Of a stretch of 64,000 nt of DNA, positions 33,821 to 44,463 are shown piece after piece. Position 1 is the first letter of the stretch. Each line of letters opens with the position of its first letter. A program made the translations under genes and the position numbers. The notes beneath the pieces were generated by a model. It saw only the letters and a program-made list of their open reading frames with translations, did not search any database and was not told the DNA's origin. This DNA comes from Prochlorococcus marinus str. MIT 0919. Lineage in GTDB: Bacteria; Cyanobacteriota; Cyanobacteriia; PCC-6307; Cyanobiaceae. The DNA is taken from the NCBI RefSeq assembly GCF_027359375.1, contig NZ_CP114779.1, positions 372,001-436,000 of the forward strand. Reading direction: 5' to 3'.

Positions 33821-35797
33821 CTATTTTCTCAAAAGCTCCAAAACACTTTTGTCTTCAAGAGTACTTGTATCTCCTTTAACCTCATCCCCAGCAGCAAGAG
33901 ATCTGAGTATCCTGCGCATAATTTTCCCACTTCGAGTTTTAGGTAATGAATCTGTAAAACGAATTTCCTCCGGCTTAGCGATGGCTCCAATTTCCAATCC
34001 AACATGAGTCCTTAATTGATTAACTAAATCGGAGCTAGGGACAGTCGCCCCCTCTAAAGTCACGAAAGCTACGATTGCTTCTCCTTTCAATTCATGTTCT
34101 CGTCCAACAACAGCTGCCTCTGTCACTGATGGGTGACTTACTAAAGCAGATTCGATTTCCATAGTTCCTAAACGGTGACCTGAGACGTTAATTACATCAT
34201 CTACTCTTCCCATAACCCAAAAATAACCGTCGGAATCCTTTCTTGCACCATCCCCAGCAAAGTACATTAATTCTCCTTTACTAGATTTCAAATATTCCCA
34301 ATAACTTTCCCTAAACCTTTTTTCATTTCCATGAATAGTTCGCATCATTCCTGGCCAAGGCTTTTTGACTACTAAATAACCTCCGTGATCTGCCGGAACA
34401 GAGTTGCCCTCTGAATCCACGATATCAGCATCTATCCCAGGTAAAGGTAAAGTAGCTGATCCAGGCTTAGTTGGCGTTGCACCTGGAAGAGGACTTATCA
34501 TTACACCACCGGTTTCAGTCTGCCACCATGTATCTACGACTGGGCACTTATTTCCTCCGATAACATCTCGATACCATATCCATGCTTCAGGGTTAATCGG
34601 CTCACCTACTGTCCCAAGTAATCGCAAAGTAGACATATTATATTTATCTGGTATTGATCGTCCCGCTTTCATGAATGCCCTAATCGCTGTAGGTGCAGTG
34701 TAGAAAATACTAACCTTATGCTTCTCAATAACTTCCCAAAATGCACCGGGATTAGAGGGACGTGGAACACCCTCATACATAAGGGTAGTTGCTCCATTGG
34801 AAAGAGGTCCGTAAACAATATAACTGTGACCAGTTATCCACCCAACATCTGCAGTACACCAATAGATATCGTTATCGCGAATGTCAAAGATCCACTGAAA
34901 TGTAAGGTGAGCCCATAAGTTATACCCTGCTGTTGTATGAACTACTCCTTTTGGTTTACCTGTTGATCCTGAAGTATATAAAACGAATAATCTATCTTCG
35001 CTATCCATATATTCTGGCAAGCAGAAATCACTTTGCATCGGCACGATATCCTGCCACCAGATATCTCGTCCAGATTCCATAGTGATTGAATCTTTTGTTC
35101 TTTCAACAACTAATACGGATTTAACGCTTGGACAAGCATTCTCAGCCAAAGCTGCATCGACAGCAGATTTAAGAGAGATAATCTTATCTTTCCTATAACC
35201 GCCATCAGCAGTGATGACAACTTTTGCCTGACCATCTATTAATCTATCCCTTAAAGCTTCTGCAGAAAAACCTCCGAAAACTACTGAATGCGGCGCTCCA
35301 ATTCGAGAACATGCCAACATTGCTATTGCAGCTTCTGGAACCATAGGCATATAAAGGGCAACTAGATCTCCCTTATTAACACCAAGTTCTTTTAGTGCAT
35401 TTGATGTCTTACATACCTCTTTTAGTAGCTGGTTATATGTAAAACGTCTAACTTCACCAGGCTCACCTTCCCAAATAATTGCTTCTTTATCACCATTTCC
35501 ATTTGAGATATGTCGGTCTAAGCAATTAAATGAAATATTTGTCTTGCCACCTTCAAACCATTTAGCAAAAGGAGCATTAGACCAATCAAGAACGGTATGA
35601 AAAGGCTCAAACCAATGTAATTCTTTTAAAGCTGCATCTCCCCAAAATTTATCCGGGTCATTATTTGCCTCTTTTACCAATTTTTCATATGAATCAATAC
35701 CCTTAATCCTTGCTTGGTCAACATCATGCGAAGCAGGTTCAAATACTCGTTCTTCTTGTAGAACCGACTCAATAGAAATAGATGGGTCGGAAGGCAT
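33821..35797 (-). CDS. acs: Acetate--CoA ligase (acetyl-CoA synthetase)
   Basis: A 658-residue AMP-forming enzyme that activates acetate to acetyl-CoA. The ATP motif [17 protein letters not shown], the [17 protein letters not shown] segment typical of acetyl-CoA synthetases, and the C-terminal [15 protein letters not shown] with the catalytic lysine are intact. That lysine is the known acetylation control site in other bacteria; no acetyltransferase or deacetylase gene is seen here. Full length for the family. The gene stands alone, with 205 bp upstream to the prenyl synthase stop. Confidence 0.97.
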   Translation of the reverse strand: MPSDPSISIESVLQEERVFEPASHDVDQARIKGIDSYEKLVKEANNDPDKFWGDAALKELHWFEPFHTVLDWSNAPFAKWFEGGKTNISFNCLDRHISNGNGDKEAIIWEGEPGEVRRFTYNQLLKEVCKTSNALKELGVNKGDLVALYMPMVPEAAIAMLACSRIGAPHSVVFGGFSAEALRDRLIDGQAKVVITADGGYRKDKIISLKSAVDAALAENACPSVKSVLVVERTKDSITMESGRDIWWQDIVPMQSDFCLPEYMDSEDRLFVLYTSGSTGKPKGVVHTTAGYNLWAHLTFQWIFDIRDNDIYWCTADVGWITGHSYIVYGPLSNGATTLMYEGVPRPSNPGAFWEVIEKHKVSIFYTAPTAIRAFMKAGRSIPDKYNMSTLRLLGTVGEPINPEAWIWYRDVIGGNKCPVVDTWWQTETGGVMISPLPGATPTKPGSATLPLPGIDADIVDSEGNSVPADHGGYLVVKKPWPGMMRTIHGNEKRFRESYWEYLKSSKGELMYFAGDGARKDSDGYFWVMGRVDDVINVSGHRLGTMEIESALVSHPSVTEAAVVGREHELKGEAIVAFVTLEGATVPSSDLVNQLRTHVGLEIGAIAKPEEIRFTDSLPKTRSGKIMRRILRSLAAGDEVKGDTSTLEDKSVLELLRK

Positions 35798-36002
35798 GAC
35801 ACTAATGTAAAAGAGTAGCAGGAGGCTATTAAGCCATTAATTTCATTTTAGAAAAAATACCCAAAGGATATATAAAATCTTTTAAACATACATACTTTTA
35901 TAAACAAGCTATAAACTCAAAATTATTATTCATGTTATTAACTGAGTAAAAGCAAATAAAGAGGTTAAAGGAAGAAAAACAAGTTCTTCAATTAAATATT
36001 AT

Positions 36003-36974
36003 TTAATAAATTCTACTTAAAATAAATTCTGGCAACTCAAGAAGTGCTCTTTGAGATGCTGATTCAGGGATCCATTTTATGGATTCATAGGAATCCTTAG
36101 CCAATCCCTCCGCCAAAGCCCTTGACCGTTTTATGGCTTGAGAGTTTCTAACTAGGTCTAAAGCTTGATCTAAATCCCCTTCTGAAGAAAACTCTCTAGC
36201 AATTAAAGTCTCTAGGAATGGATGTTCCTCAATAGCATAATGAACTGGAGCGGTTAGATAGCCACTAGCCAAATCAATAGAAGCTGGTTTGCCTAATTGC
36301 TTATCATTACCTGTAAAATCAAGGATGTCATCAACAACTTGGAACGCCAAGCCAAGCTGTTTACCAAAATGATATAGAGATTTTATATGATCACTAGAAA
36401 TATCACTTAGCACACCAACTGCCTGCGAACTATTAGCTATTAAAGAAGCTGTTTTACAATAACTTTTTTCTAGATAAGTGGAGAAACTTTGCCCAGAATC
36501 AAACCTATATAAGCCTTGCTTGATTTCGCCTTCAGCAAGATCCATGATTACCCTGCTAAGAAGCTTTACTACTTCAAGGTTATCCAAATTGGCAAGATGC
36601 CAACTTGCTTGTGCAAATAAAAAATCGCCAGCTAATACTGCAACACGATGATTGAACCTATTGTGAACCGTTTGGACTCCTCTACGAGTAGAAGCCTCAT
36701 CTACCACATCATCATGGACTAAGGAAGCGGTATGAATCATTTCAGTAATTTCAGCCAAACGCCTATGCTTTGGTGAAAGTTGACCATCAGGAGAAAGAGC
36801 TCTCGCTAGAAGAAGAACAATTCCAGGCCTTATTCGCTTTCCACCTGCACTAAACAAATGCTCAGCAGCCGCTTGCAGTATTGGATGGCCAGCACCAATT
36901 AAACTTCTCAGATCTGTAAGCAAATGCTCTAGATCCAGTTCTACAGGTTGAAGTAGTTCTGTAACAGTGGCCAT
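36003..36974 (-). CDS. sds: All-trans polyprenyl (solanesyl-type) diphosphate synthase
   Basis: A trans-prenyltransferase that elongates isoprenoid diphosphates; in cyanobacteria this subtype makes the C45 tail of plastoquinone. The two Asp-rich motifs are present: HDDVVDEASTRRG (first) and VVDDILDFTG (second), with GGKRIRPGIVLLLARAL ahead of them. I chose ATG at 36974 (MATVTELLQP, 323 residues); an upstream ATG at 37007 adds 11 residues unlike the family and overlaps murI by 11 bp. Chain length is inferred from the family resemblance, not proven. Likely read with murI. Confidence 0.92.
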   Translation of the reverse strand: MATVTELLQPVELDLEHLLTDLRSLIGAGHPILQAAAEHLFSAGGKRIRPGIVLLLARALSPDGQLSPKHRRLAEITEMIHTASLVHDDVVDEASTRRGVQTVHNRFNHRVAVLAGDFLFAQASWHLANLDNLEVVKLLSRVIMDLAEGEIKQGLYRFDSGQSFSTYLEKSYCKTASLIANSSQAVGVLSDISSDHIKSLYHFGKQLGLAFQVVDDILDFTGNDKQLGKPASIDLASGYLTAPVHYAIEEHPFLETLIAREFSSEGDLDQALDLVRNSQAIKRSRALAEGLAKDSYESIKWIPESASQRALLELPEFILSRIY

Positions 36975-36996
36975 ACAAATCCTTTCTATAAAGATA

Positions 36997-37800
36997 TTAG
37001 AAGACACAAGCCTTTTTTCGCAGAGAAACTAATTCAACTTTTGGTCGGATACCCAACCAATACTGTGCCCTACTTGCAAAACCCTCAGGATCTGATGTAA
37101 CAGAAAAGCTAACGTTTGAAAAACTGGGGGGTGTATCTAAGGCAGTAGATGGAATTCCAAACAAGTCATCTAATCTCTTAGCAAGATCAATTGCGGGATT
37201 CAACAATTCAATGTTTTTAGGGAGTAACTCACGGAGAATATTTGCCAATAGAGGGTAATGGCTACAACCAAATAGAACTATTTCCACATCAGATTGAATA
37301 AGAGGCTCTAAGTATTTTCTTGCATATTTATACATATCTTCTGTATTTATTTGTCCAGTTTCTATCAAAGGGACAAATGCAGGGCAACCTTGTTCAATAA
37401 CGAATATATCTGGGTTTATGGATTTTATTTTTTTAGTATAACCATGTGATTTCGCTGTTGAAGTTGTAGCCAGAACTCCAATTCTGGATTTCAGAGAACA
37501 TTTACTTATGGAATCTATAAGGCCAAACACTGGTACTGAAGAATGTTCTTTAACGATATCCATTGCAAGTGAATTCGTAGTATTACAAGCTACAACCAGA
37601 GCACTTATTTCCTGTTGATCCAACCATTTGACAACTTCAAGAGCAATGTCTCTTATTTCAGTTGAACTCCTTGTGCCATAAGGGATTCTGGCTGTATCAC
37701 CTAAATAGATTGCATTCAAATTTGCATGACGTTGCAAAATACTCTTGAGGACGCTAAAGCCGCCTACCCCACTATCAAAAAGTCCTAAAGTGGATGTCAA
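36997..37800 (-). CDS. murI: Glutamate racemase
   Basis: A 267-residue cofactor-independent racemase that makes D-glutamate for peptidoglycan. The start LGLFDSGVGGFSVLK and the two catalytic cysteines, in ALVVACNTTNSLA and IVLFGCSHYPLL, are clear. It overlaps the upstream amidase gene by 4 bp, and the prenyl synthase gene follows, so it sits in a minus-strand run of amidase, murI, sds. Confidence 0.96.
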   Translation of the reverse strand: MTSTLGLFDSGVGGFSVLKSILQRHANLNAIYLGDTARIPYGTRSSTEIRDIALEVVKWLDQQEISALVVACNTTNSLAMDIVKEHSSVPVFGLIDSISKCSLKSRIGVLATTSTAKSHGYTKKIKSINPDIFVIEQGCPAFVPLIETGQINTEDMYKYARKYLEPLIQSDVEIVLFGCSHYPLLANILRELLPKNIELLNPAIDLAKRLDDLFGIPSTALDTPPSFSNVSFSVTSDPEGFASRAQYWLGIRPKVELVSLRKKACVF

Positions 37801-38885
37801 TAAGCCTCCTTCAGATATTTGAGTATGCCTTTAGAAATTGCAAAAGCAACCCTTTTAAGATGATCTGCTTGCGAAAGACTTCTTGCATCATCTATACCTG
37901 TTAAGAATCCAATTTCCACCAGAGCTGCAGGCATATTTGTCCTTCTTATAACGAAAAACCTACCTTGTCTAACTCCTCTATCAGGAGATTTAGGATCAGC
38001 TTTTAAGATCTCATTTTGAATATTCTTGGCTAATTTGAAACCTTGGTATCCAGAAAAATAATATGTTTCTAAACCATTTACATCCTTTTGAAAGCCTCTA
38101 GATGCATTTGCATGAATACTTACAAAAACATCTGCTCCTATTCTATTAGCCATATTAACTCTTGGAGGTAAATCTAAATCTATTTCAGAATTTCGAGTTA
38201 ATTTAGCCTTAACCCCTTTCTTATAAAGGATATCTACTACTTGCTTAGAAACATCTAAAACAATTTCCGACTCTCTAAGACCACCAATACCAATAGCTCC
38301 TGAGTCAGGTCCTCCATGGCCAGGGTCAATTACAACAAGAAATCGATTTTTAGTGACATTTGGAAGAGCTGAAAGCTTTAGATTCTTGAATGGTTTTAAG
38401 GAAGAATATCTTGAGGATTTTGGTAAAGCCTTACTTATATTACCCTCACCAATCTGCTTCAAACCCCTAGCAGGAAGAGTGATGAAATCAAGTTCCCATC
38501 GATCAGGAGCTGTTCCCTTCAAAATCAACTTGTATGGGTTTATATCAACATATGGGTTGAATTCAATAACAAACCTAGTGAACCCATCTTTTGGCTTGCC
38601 AAGTCGTATTTCTTTGATAGGACCATTCCCAGGGAGAGTCCTAGGTCGTATCAATTCCCCTGGAAAATCAATCCAAACACGGTCTCCTTTACCATCACTA
38701 GAAGATTGATAGAAGGCTTTTAACTTCGTATCCCTAGCTGTCCTAAATTCAAGGACTCCATTACTTCTAATTAGCCATGCAGCTAATGAACTTGCTGCCT
38801 CAGAAGACAATGGAAAAACTAAATTGCTAACCGCTACAACACTTGAAAACACACAAGAAACTAATCCGAATTTAGAAATACGCAT
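37797..38885 (-). CDS. N-acetylmuramoyl-L-alanine amidase (AmiC type) with AMIN-like domain
   Basis: A 362-residue secreted cell-wall hydrolase that cuts the amide between MurNAc and L-Ala. A signal peptide (residues about 1-30, ending SSEAASS) precedes an AMIN-like beta domain (about 40-135) that targets septal or pole wall, then an Amidase_3 domain. Zinc and catalytic residues are visible in VIDPGHGGPDSGAIG, GLRESEIVLDVS, SIHANASRG and VEIGFLTG. It overlaps murI by 4 bp. It probably acts in daughter-cell separation. Confidence 0.93.
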   Translation of the reverse strand: MRISKFGLVSCVFSSVVAVSNLVFPLSSEAASSLAAWLIRSNGVLEFRTARDTKLKAFYQSSSDGKGDRVWIDFPGELIRPRTLPGNGPIKEIRLGKPKDGFTRFVIEFNPYVDINPYKLILKGTAPDRWELDFITLPARGLKQIGEGNISKALPKSSRYSSLKPFKNLKLSALPNVTKNRFLVVIDPGHGGPDSGAIGIGGLRESEIVLDVSKQVVDILYKKGVKAKLTRNSEIDLDLPPRVNMANRIGADVFVSIHANASRGFQKDVNGLETYYFSGYQGFKLAKNIQNEILKADPKSPDRGVRQGRFFVIRRTNMPAALVEIGFLTGIDDARSLSQADHLKRVAFAISKGILKYLKEAY

Positions 38886-38889
38886 TAAT

Positions 38890-39711
38890 TTAAAAAAGTT
38901 CTGATTTCCTATGCTTAATACTTGGCATTTGCTCTCTTATACTTTTAACTCTTGAATTATCAACAGGAGCTATAGCAGCCCCCTCCTGAACTCCAGCATC
39001 TGCAAGGACGGTACCCCAGGGGTCAATTATCATTGCATGACCATGGCTTTGTCTCCTTCGATAATGTTCTCCAGTTTGAGCTGGTGCTACAACATATGCT
39101 GTATTCTCAATAGCTCTTGCTTGAAGTAAAACTTGCCAATGATCCTTGCCTGTATATGCAGTGAAAGCTGCTGGAATAAATAAAAGTTCTGCTCCTTGAT
39201 CAATAAGGTGTCGATACAATTCGGGAAAACGAACGTCATAACAAATAGACAGCCCTACCTTGCATAAGCCAGGAACGTTTATAACAGAAGGCAATTCAGT
39301 ACCAGAAACAATTGTTTCAGACTCTCTATATTTATTTCCATCAGGAAGATCAACATCAAAAAGATGGATTTTGTCATACCTACCTAATACCTGACCATCA
39401 CGACTAATCAGTTCTGACCTATTTATAGTTCTCAATCCATCTCCTGAAGGAACAGGGTAGCCCCCGCCCAAAAGGACAATTTGATATCTTCTAGCCATAG
39501 TTACCAAAAACCTTTTGCACTTATCTGCCAAAGAAGATGCAATTTCTATACGTTTTTGGTCATCTCCGATAAAAGCAAAGTTTTCAGGCAAGCCAATCAA
39601 ATCTGCACCCCTACGAGCTGCAATCTCAATTTGTTCTTCTGCTGCAGATAAATTCGCATCAACATCTGAAGTGCTTGTCAATTGCAAGGCTGCTGCCAAA
39701 AAGTCCGTCAA
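38890..39711 (-). CDS. Carbon-nitrogen hydrolase (nitrilase superfamily)
   Basis: A 273-residue nitrilase-superfamily hydrolase. The catalytic Glu-Lys-Cys triad is present: LPENFAFIG, GRYDKIHLFD, and SICYDVRFPE. The sequence is closest in pattern to the Nit1/Nit2 omega-amidase group, which hydrolyses damaged or deaminated metabolites such as deaminated glutathione or alpha-ketoglutaramate. Exact substrate unknown. It is followed 5 bp later by the amidase gene and preceded by comB with a 27 bp gap, so probably one operon. Confidence 0.92.
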   Translation of the reverse strand: MTDFLAAALQLTSTSDVDANLSAAEEQIEIAARRGADLIGLPENFAFIGDDQKRIEIASSLADKCKRFLVTMARRYQIVLLGGGYPVPSGDGLRTINRSELISRDGQVLGRYDKIHLFDVDLPDGNKYRESETIVSGTELPSVINVPGLCKVGLSICYDVRFPELYRHLIDQGAELLFIPAAFTAYTGKDHWQVLLQARAIENTAYVVAPAQTGEHYRRRQSHGHAMIIDPWGTVLADAGVQEGAAIAPVDNSRVKSIREQMPSIKHRKSELF

Positions 39712-39738
39712 GATTTTAAAAGCAATAAAACTTAGATC

Positions 39739-40476
39739 TCATAATGAACGTAGTACACCAGGTTCTTTCTGAGAAGGAACAACTTCAATTTTATCTAGGG
39801 CTGAACAAGTCGCAAAATCATCATCATGGTTTCCAAGTCTTTCCAGTCTTTGTCCATGAGTAGCTTTGCGTAAGCAACCTTCTAGATCATTTTTCCAATA
39901 AGCCCAAAGGGACAATGCAGAATTAAGTTCATCATTCAAAATATTTACATTAATTGAATCCTTTTCTAAAAGGTAAGAGGCAAGAGAACCAGCGGCAAGA
40001 GAGTCTTCTAAAGAATAAGAACCTTCCCATCCACTACCAAGTAAATAGACTTCTTCTGGCTTTTTAGATAGCAACTGATCAGCAACAGCTTTCCTATTTA
40101 TTAATGACATGGTGTATAGAGAAGGAACTTCTTTTAACCGGCTCAAAGACCGTGTCCCATTTGTAGTACTCATAAAAAGCCTTTTGCCTTTTACCAGATC
40201 ACTTGTTACATCATTAGGTGAATTACCTAAATCAAAGCCTTTTAAAGGTTTACCACCTCTTTCTCCTAAAAGAATTTTTGATGAATTTGGCCAATTTGAA
40301 GCAGATTTTTTAAGATCTTCAATATCAGCAAAGGTTTCAACAGAATCTGCTCCGTTATTTAGAGCACATGCAATTGTTGTTGTAGCCCTAAGAACATCAA
40401 TCACAACGGCAGCCTGAGGCAGATGCCCTAAAGGAACATCATTAGACACATGAAAATAAAAAAGGTTCATACTCAC
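39739..40476 (-). CDS. comB: 2-phosphosulfolactate phosphatase family protein (ComB)
   Basis: A 245-residue protein of the ComB family. The conserved VVIDVLRATTTIACALNNGA, seen in part as DVLRATTTI near residues 27-35, GERGGKPLKGFDLGNSP, and MSTTNGTRSL are characteristic. ComB removes phosphate from 2-phosphosulfolactate in coenzyme M synthesis in methanogens. Cyanobacteria carry orphan homologues, and no comA or comC is seen here, so the real substrate is uncertain. The start is GTG at 40476 or ATG at 40470. Confidence 0.88.
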   Translation of the reverse strand: MSMNLFYFHVSNDVPLGHLPQAAVVIDVLRATTTIACALNNGADSVETFADIEDLKKSASNWPNSSKILLGERGGKPLKGFDLGNSPNDVTSDLVKGKRLFMSTTNGTRSLSRLKEVPSLYTMSLINRKAVADQLLSKKPEEVYLLGSGWEGSYSLEDSLAAGSLASYLLEKDSINVNILNDELNSALSLWAYWKNDLEGCLRKATHGQRLERLGNHDDDFATCSALDKIEVVPSQKEPGVLRSL

Positions 40477-40533
40477 AATTTGTCGCTTACTGCGTCAGAG
40501 TAAATAAATATTTTAAAGTTAGTCCTGACTCAA

Positions 40534-42099
40534 ATGAATTTTTTTCGTCAAGGACCTGGCTCTCAAGACATGAGGGACTTCCTATCTCTTCTAGAAAAGA
40601 AAGGACAAATAAGAAGAATCAAAGAGCCAGTAAATCCTGAATTTGAACTTGCAGCGATAAGCGATAGGGTTCTTGAAATTGGTGGCCCAGGACTAATATT
40701 TGAGAATGTCATTGGATCATCCATTCCAGTTGCAATAAACCTGTTAGGCACAACAGAAAGAGTTGCTTGGAGCATGGGTCTTGAAAAAGTCGAAGATCTT
40801 GAAAAGTTAGGAGAAAAACTTTCTTTTTTACAACAACCTAAGCCTCCTAAGGGCCTAGGTGAAACTATAGAAGCAAGTAATATTTTATGGAGCCTAGTTA
40901 GAGCACGTCCAGATTTTGATTTAACTCCACCTTGCCATCAAAATATTCTAAAAGGAGAAGATGTAAATCTAAGCAAATTCCCATTAATAAAGCCATGGCC
41001 AAAAGATGCTTCAGAAATAATCACATTTGGGCTGGTAATAACAAAAGATCCTGAAACGAAAATACCTAATGTAGGGATTTACAGATTACAAAAGCAATCA
41101 AATAAAGAAATGACCATACATTGGTTGAGCGTTAGAGGGGGGGCACGTCATCTAAAAAAGGCTGCCGAAATGGGAAAGAAATTAGAAGTCGCAGTAGCGA
41201 TAGGAGTACACCCATTAATAATTATGGCTGCAGCAACTCCTATCCCCGTCCAATTAAGTGAATGGCTTTTTGCTGGGCTATATGCAGGAGAAGGGGTGAG
41301 ACTGACACGATGCAAAACTGTAGATCTGGAAGTGCCAAGTCATAGCGAAATAGTCTTGGAAGGCACTATCACACCTGGAGAAGAATTAGATGACGGCCCT
41401 TTTGGGGACCACATGGGGTTCTACGGAGGAGTGGAGAGATCTCCCCTGCTTCGAATAGATTGTATTACTCACAGAAAGAATCCGATTTTTCATACTACTT
41501 TCAGTGGTCGGCCGCCCAAAGAGGAAGCCATGCTGGCAATAGCTCTTAACCGTATATATACACCAATACTCCGTAGCCAGGTAAATGAAATTGTCGACTT
41601 CTTTTTACCAATGGAATCTTTAAGCTATAAGCTTGCAGTTATCTCAATTAATAAGTCATACCCAGGTCAAGCAAAAAGGGCAGCAATGGCATTTTGGAGT
41701 GCTCTCCCTCAATTTACGTATACAAAATTCGTTGTTGTTGTTGACTCAACAATTAATGTTCGAGATCCACGGCAAGTCGTCTGGGCACTATCAAGTTTAG
41801 TTGACCCACAAAGGGATTTATTAATTATGGAAAACACTCCTTTCGACAGTTTAGATTTTGCTAGTAATAAAATAGGGCTAGGAGGAAGAATGGCAATAGA
41901 TGCTACGACAAAAATAGGTCCCGAAAAAAATCATGAATGGGGCGAACCTCTTAAACATTCAGAAAAGATGCAAATGAATGTTGATAAAAGATGGGATGAG
42001 CTAGGCTTATCTGATCTAGAGACCAATAAAGTAGATCCTTCATTATTTGGGTATGTACTTGATAGTCTTTTAAGAAAAAACGAGATCAAGAACTTATAA
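40534..42099 (+). CDS. ubiD: UbiD-family prenylated-FMN decarboxylase
   Basis: A 521-residue decarboxylase of the UbiD family, which uses prenylated FMN made by UbiX. In cyanobacteria the homologue acts in plastoquinone synthesis, decarboxylating the prenylated 4-hydroxybenzoate. Recognisable parts are GIYRLQKQSNKEMTIHW, PLIIMAAATPIPVQLSEW, GEELDDGPFGDHMGFYGG with the catalytic Glu/Asp region, and FHTTFSGRPPKEEAML. Full length for the family. It is divergent from comB by 57 bp and lies in the same direction as aroA. The prenyl synthase at 36 kb would supply the side chain. Confidence 0.93.
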   Translation: MNFFRQGPGSQDMRDFLSLLEKKGQIRRIKEPVNPEFELAAISDRVLEIGGPGLIFENVIGSSIPVAINLLGTTERVAWSMGLEKVEDLEKLGEKLSFLQQPKPPKGLGETIEASNILWSLVRARPDFDLTPPCHQNILKGEDVNLSKFPLIKPWPKDASEIITFGLVITKDPETKIPNVGIYRLQKQSNKEMTIHWLSVRGGARHLKKAAEMGKKLEVAVAIGVHPLIIMAAATPIPVQLSEWLFAGLYAGEGVRLTRCKTVDLEVPSHSEIVLEGTITPGEELDDGPFGDHMGFYGGVERSPLLRIDCITHRKNPIFHTTFSGRPPKEEAMLAIALNRIYTPILRSQVNEIVDFFLPMESLSYKLAVISINKSYPGQAKRAAMAFWSALPQFTYTKFVVVVDSTINVRDPRQVVWALSSLVDPQRDLLIMENTPFDSLDFASNKIGLGGRMAIDATTKIGPEKNHEWGEPLKHSEKMQMNVDKRWDELGLSDLETNKVDPSLFGYVLDSLLRKNEIKNL

Positions 42100-42173
42100 A
42101 TGCAATTAAATATGTATTTAATAAATAATTCGAACTAATAAAATAATATTATTAAAAGACCAATATCTGAAAA

Positions 42174-43502
42174 TTGAATAAACACGAAACCCATCCATCA
42201 ATACGTGAAATAGAACCTGGAGGAAAGCTTTTAGGAAGAGTAAAGGTCCCTGGAGATAAATCCATTTCTCATAGAGCTCTTCTCTTTGGTGCAATAGCTG
42301 AGGGCGAAACAACAATTGACGGCATTCTTCCAGCTGAAGATCCCGTAAGCACAGCAAACTGCTTAAGAAAAATGGGTGTAAAAATAAGTCCAATAAAGGA
42401 TCGTGAAATTGTAAAAGTAAATGGAGTAGGTCTAGATGGATTACAAGAGCCTAGTGAAGTACTTGATTGCGGCAACTCAGGAACAACAATGCGATTGTTA
42501 ATTGGCTTATTGGCTGGTCGCAAAGATAAACATTTTGTGCTGACTGGTGATGATTCACTAAAGGAAAGACCAATGCAAAGAGTAAGTCAACCATTAAGAC
42601 TAATGGGAGCAACAGTTAATGGAAGATGTAAAGGGAATTTGGCTCCATTATCAATTATCGGGAAAGGACTGCATGGTGCAGTTATTGGCACCCCTGTAGC
42701 AAGTGCTCAAGTCAAATCAGCAATTCTGTTAGCTGGGTTAACAGCTGAAGGATCAACAAAAGTAATTGAACCTTCATGCTCAAGAGATCATAGCGAAAGA
42801 ATGTTAAAAGCTTTTGGAGCCAATCTAGAGGTATCTGGTGAGAGAGGAAGACATATAAACATATCACCTGGCTCAAAGCTGTCGGCTCAAAACATTGTCA
42901 TTCCAGGCGATATAAGCTCTGCAGCATTTTGGTTAATTGCTGGAAGTATTACACCAAACTCAGAATTAACTATAGAAAATGTAGGGTTAAATCCTACACG
43001 TACAGGAATTCTTGATGTTCTAAAAAAAATGGAGGCAAATATAGAAATTATAAATGCAAAAGAGGTAGCAGGAGAACCAGTAGGGGATCTAAAAGTATGT
43101 CACAGCAATACGCTTAAACCATTTTCTCTAGGCTCTGAAATAATTCCTCGACTAATAGATGAAATACCAATACTTGCGGTTGCGGCATGTTTCTGTAATG
43201 GAACTAGTCATATTAGAGGTGCAAAAGAACTTAGAGTAAAGGAGACTGACCGATTAGAAGTAATGACGAGGCAATTAAAGAGAATGGGAGCAAATATTGA
43301 TGAATACCCTGACGGCCTAACAATTCATGGAACGATGAAATTAACAGGGTGTGATCTAGACAGCGAAACAGATCATAGGATATCCATGAGTCTAGCTATA
43401 GCAGCAATGGTTGCCGAGTCAGCTTCGACAATTAAGAGAAGTGATGCGGCTTCAATTTCGTACCCAGATTTTTGGAAGGACTTTGAAAGACTTAGACAGT
43501 AA
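42174..43502 (+). CDS. aroA: 3-phosphoshikimate 1-carboxyvinyltransferase (EPSP synthase)
   Basis: A 442-residue EPSP synthase of the shikimate pathway, the step before chorismate, which feeds aromatic amino acids, phylloquinone and plastoquinone. The signatures are [34 protein letters not shown] (seen as GNSGTTMR), LKERPMQRV, and [11 protein letters not shown]. The residues around the glyphosate site follow the bacterial pattern; I do not assign sensitivity. The start is TTG at 42174. The 3' end overlaps the next gene by 20 bp. Confidence 0.96.
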   Translation: MNKHETHPSIREIEPGGKLLGRVKVPGDKSISHRALLFGAIAEGETTIDGILPAEDPVSTANCLRKMGVKISPIKDREIVKVNGVGLDGLQEPSEVLDCGNSGTTMRLLIGLLAGRKDKHFVLTGDDSLKERPMQRVSQPLRLMGATVNGRCKGNLAPLSIIGKGLHGAVIGTPVASAQVKSAILLAGLTAEGSTKVIEPSCSRDHSERMLKAFGANLEVSGERGRHINISPGSKLSAQNIVIPGDISSAAFWLIAGSITPNSELTIENVGLNPTRTGILDVLKKMEANIEIINAKEVAGEPVGDLKVCHSNTLKPFSLGSEIIPRLIDEIPILAVAACFCNGTSHIRGAKELRVKETDRLEVMTRQLKRMGANIDEYPDGLTIHGTMKLTGCDLDSETDHRISMSLAIAAMVAESASTIKRSDAASISYPDFWKDFERLRQ

Positions 43503-44421
43503 AAGCAATCATTACAAAGAGAATTCCTCAAAAGAGTTGATCTCTTTTACGACTCTAGATGGAACTCTTAGCCTAAGAAGTAATAAGTATAGAGAATCAT
43601 TTCATTGCGAAACAGGTGCTAGGAAAGAAGCAACAGAGAAGTTTCTAAACCCGGCCGAAATAAGCCAACATCCAAACAAAGAAAGCATCACTGTTCTAGA
43701 TGTTTGCTTTGGTATTGGCTACAACACTGGCGTACTGCTTGAACCAAGTCAAAGAAGAGATTTACAACTTAAGTGGTGGGGACTTGAAATTGACAAAAGG
43801 CCATTGCAAATTGCGTTAAAAAATAAAACCTATAGAGAGAGCTGGTCCAGCAGAGAACTACGTATGCTTGATTCAATAAACAGTTATGGCTACTGGAATG
43901 AAAAGGGTTTCGAAGGGGAAATTATCTGGGGTGATGCAAGGAAAGGGATAAAAGAAATTCCAATCAATAATCGCTTTGATCTCATCATGCTTGATGCATT
44001 TTCACCTGTAAAATGCCCAGAACTTTGGAGTGCTGAGTTTCTTGTAAATCTATCTCAAAGACTTGCTAAAAATGGACGCTTAATTACATATTCCTCTGCT
44101 GCTTCTATAAGGAAAACACTAAGGGATTCCGGACTAGAGATTATGTCCCTTTTACCCATTACAACTAATAAACAAGATTGGACTTCAGGAACAATAGGAA
44201 TATTTCCTGGTTCTGAACAAATCAAATCCAATTCAAGTCATTATTTTAGGCCCTTAACCATTATGGAAGAAGAGCATCTTAAAACACGTGCCTCAGTTCC
44301 ATACAGGGATCCATCAGGTAATTCGACATCATATAAAATTCATAAAAGGAGAGAGGCAGAACAAAAGTCAAGCTCATTAAAAAGCACCAATTCCTGGAAA
44401 AAGAAATGGATCAATGCATAA
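43483..44421 (+). CDS. MnmC-like SAM-dependent methyltransferase (DUF752)
   Basis: A protein of about 312 residues with the methyltransferase domain of MnmC: SAM motif [28 protein letters not shown], and [23 protein letters not shown], the last being the family signature. MnmC-type enzymes methylate 5-aminomethyl-2-thiouridine at tRNA position 34. The oxidase half of enteric MnmC is missing, as in other cyanobacterial forms. I start it at TTG 43483 (LKDLDSKSN), overlapping aroA by 20 bp; the frame is open further upstream, but within aroA and without family resemblance. Read with aroA and perhaps glmU. Confidence 0.85.
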   Translation: MKDLDSKSNHYKENSSKELISFTTLDGTLSLRSNKYRESFHCETGARKEATEKFLNPAEISQHPNKESITVLDVCFGIGYNTGVLLEPSQRRDLQLKWWGLEIDKRPLQIALKNKTYRESWSSRELRMLDSINSYGYWNEKGFEGEIIWGDARKGIKEIPINNRFDLIMLDAFSPVKCPELWSAEFLVNLSQRLAKNGRLITYSSAASIRKTLRDSGLEIMSLLPITTNKQDWTSGTIGIFPGSEQIKSNSSHYFRPLTIMEEEHLKTRASVPYRDPSGNSTSYKIHKRREAEQKSSSLKSTNSWKKKWINA

Positions 44422-44463
44422 ACTAGTCATTAGAACTAAATTCCATCAAAATACGAAATTCTT

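Noticed and set aside
38353-38709. Plus-strand open frame of 118 codons inside the amidase gene.
   Set aside because: Antisense to the AMIN-like and linker region; no motif or ribosome site.
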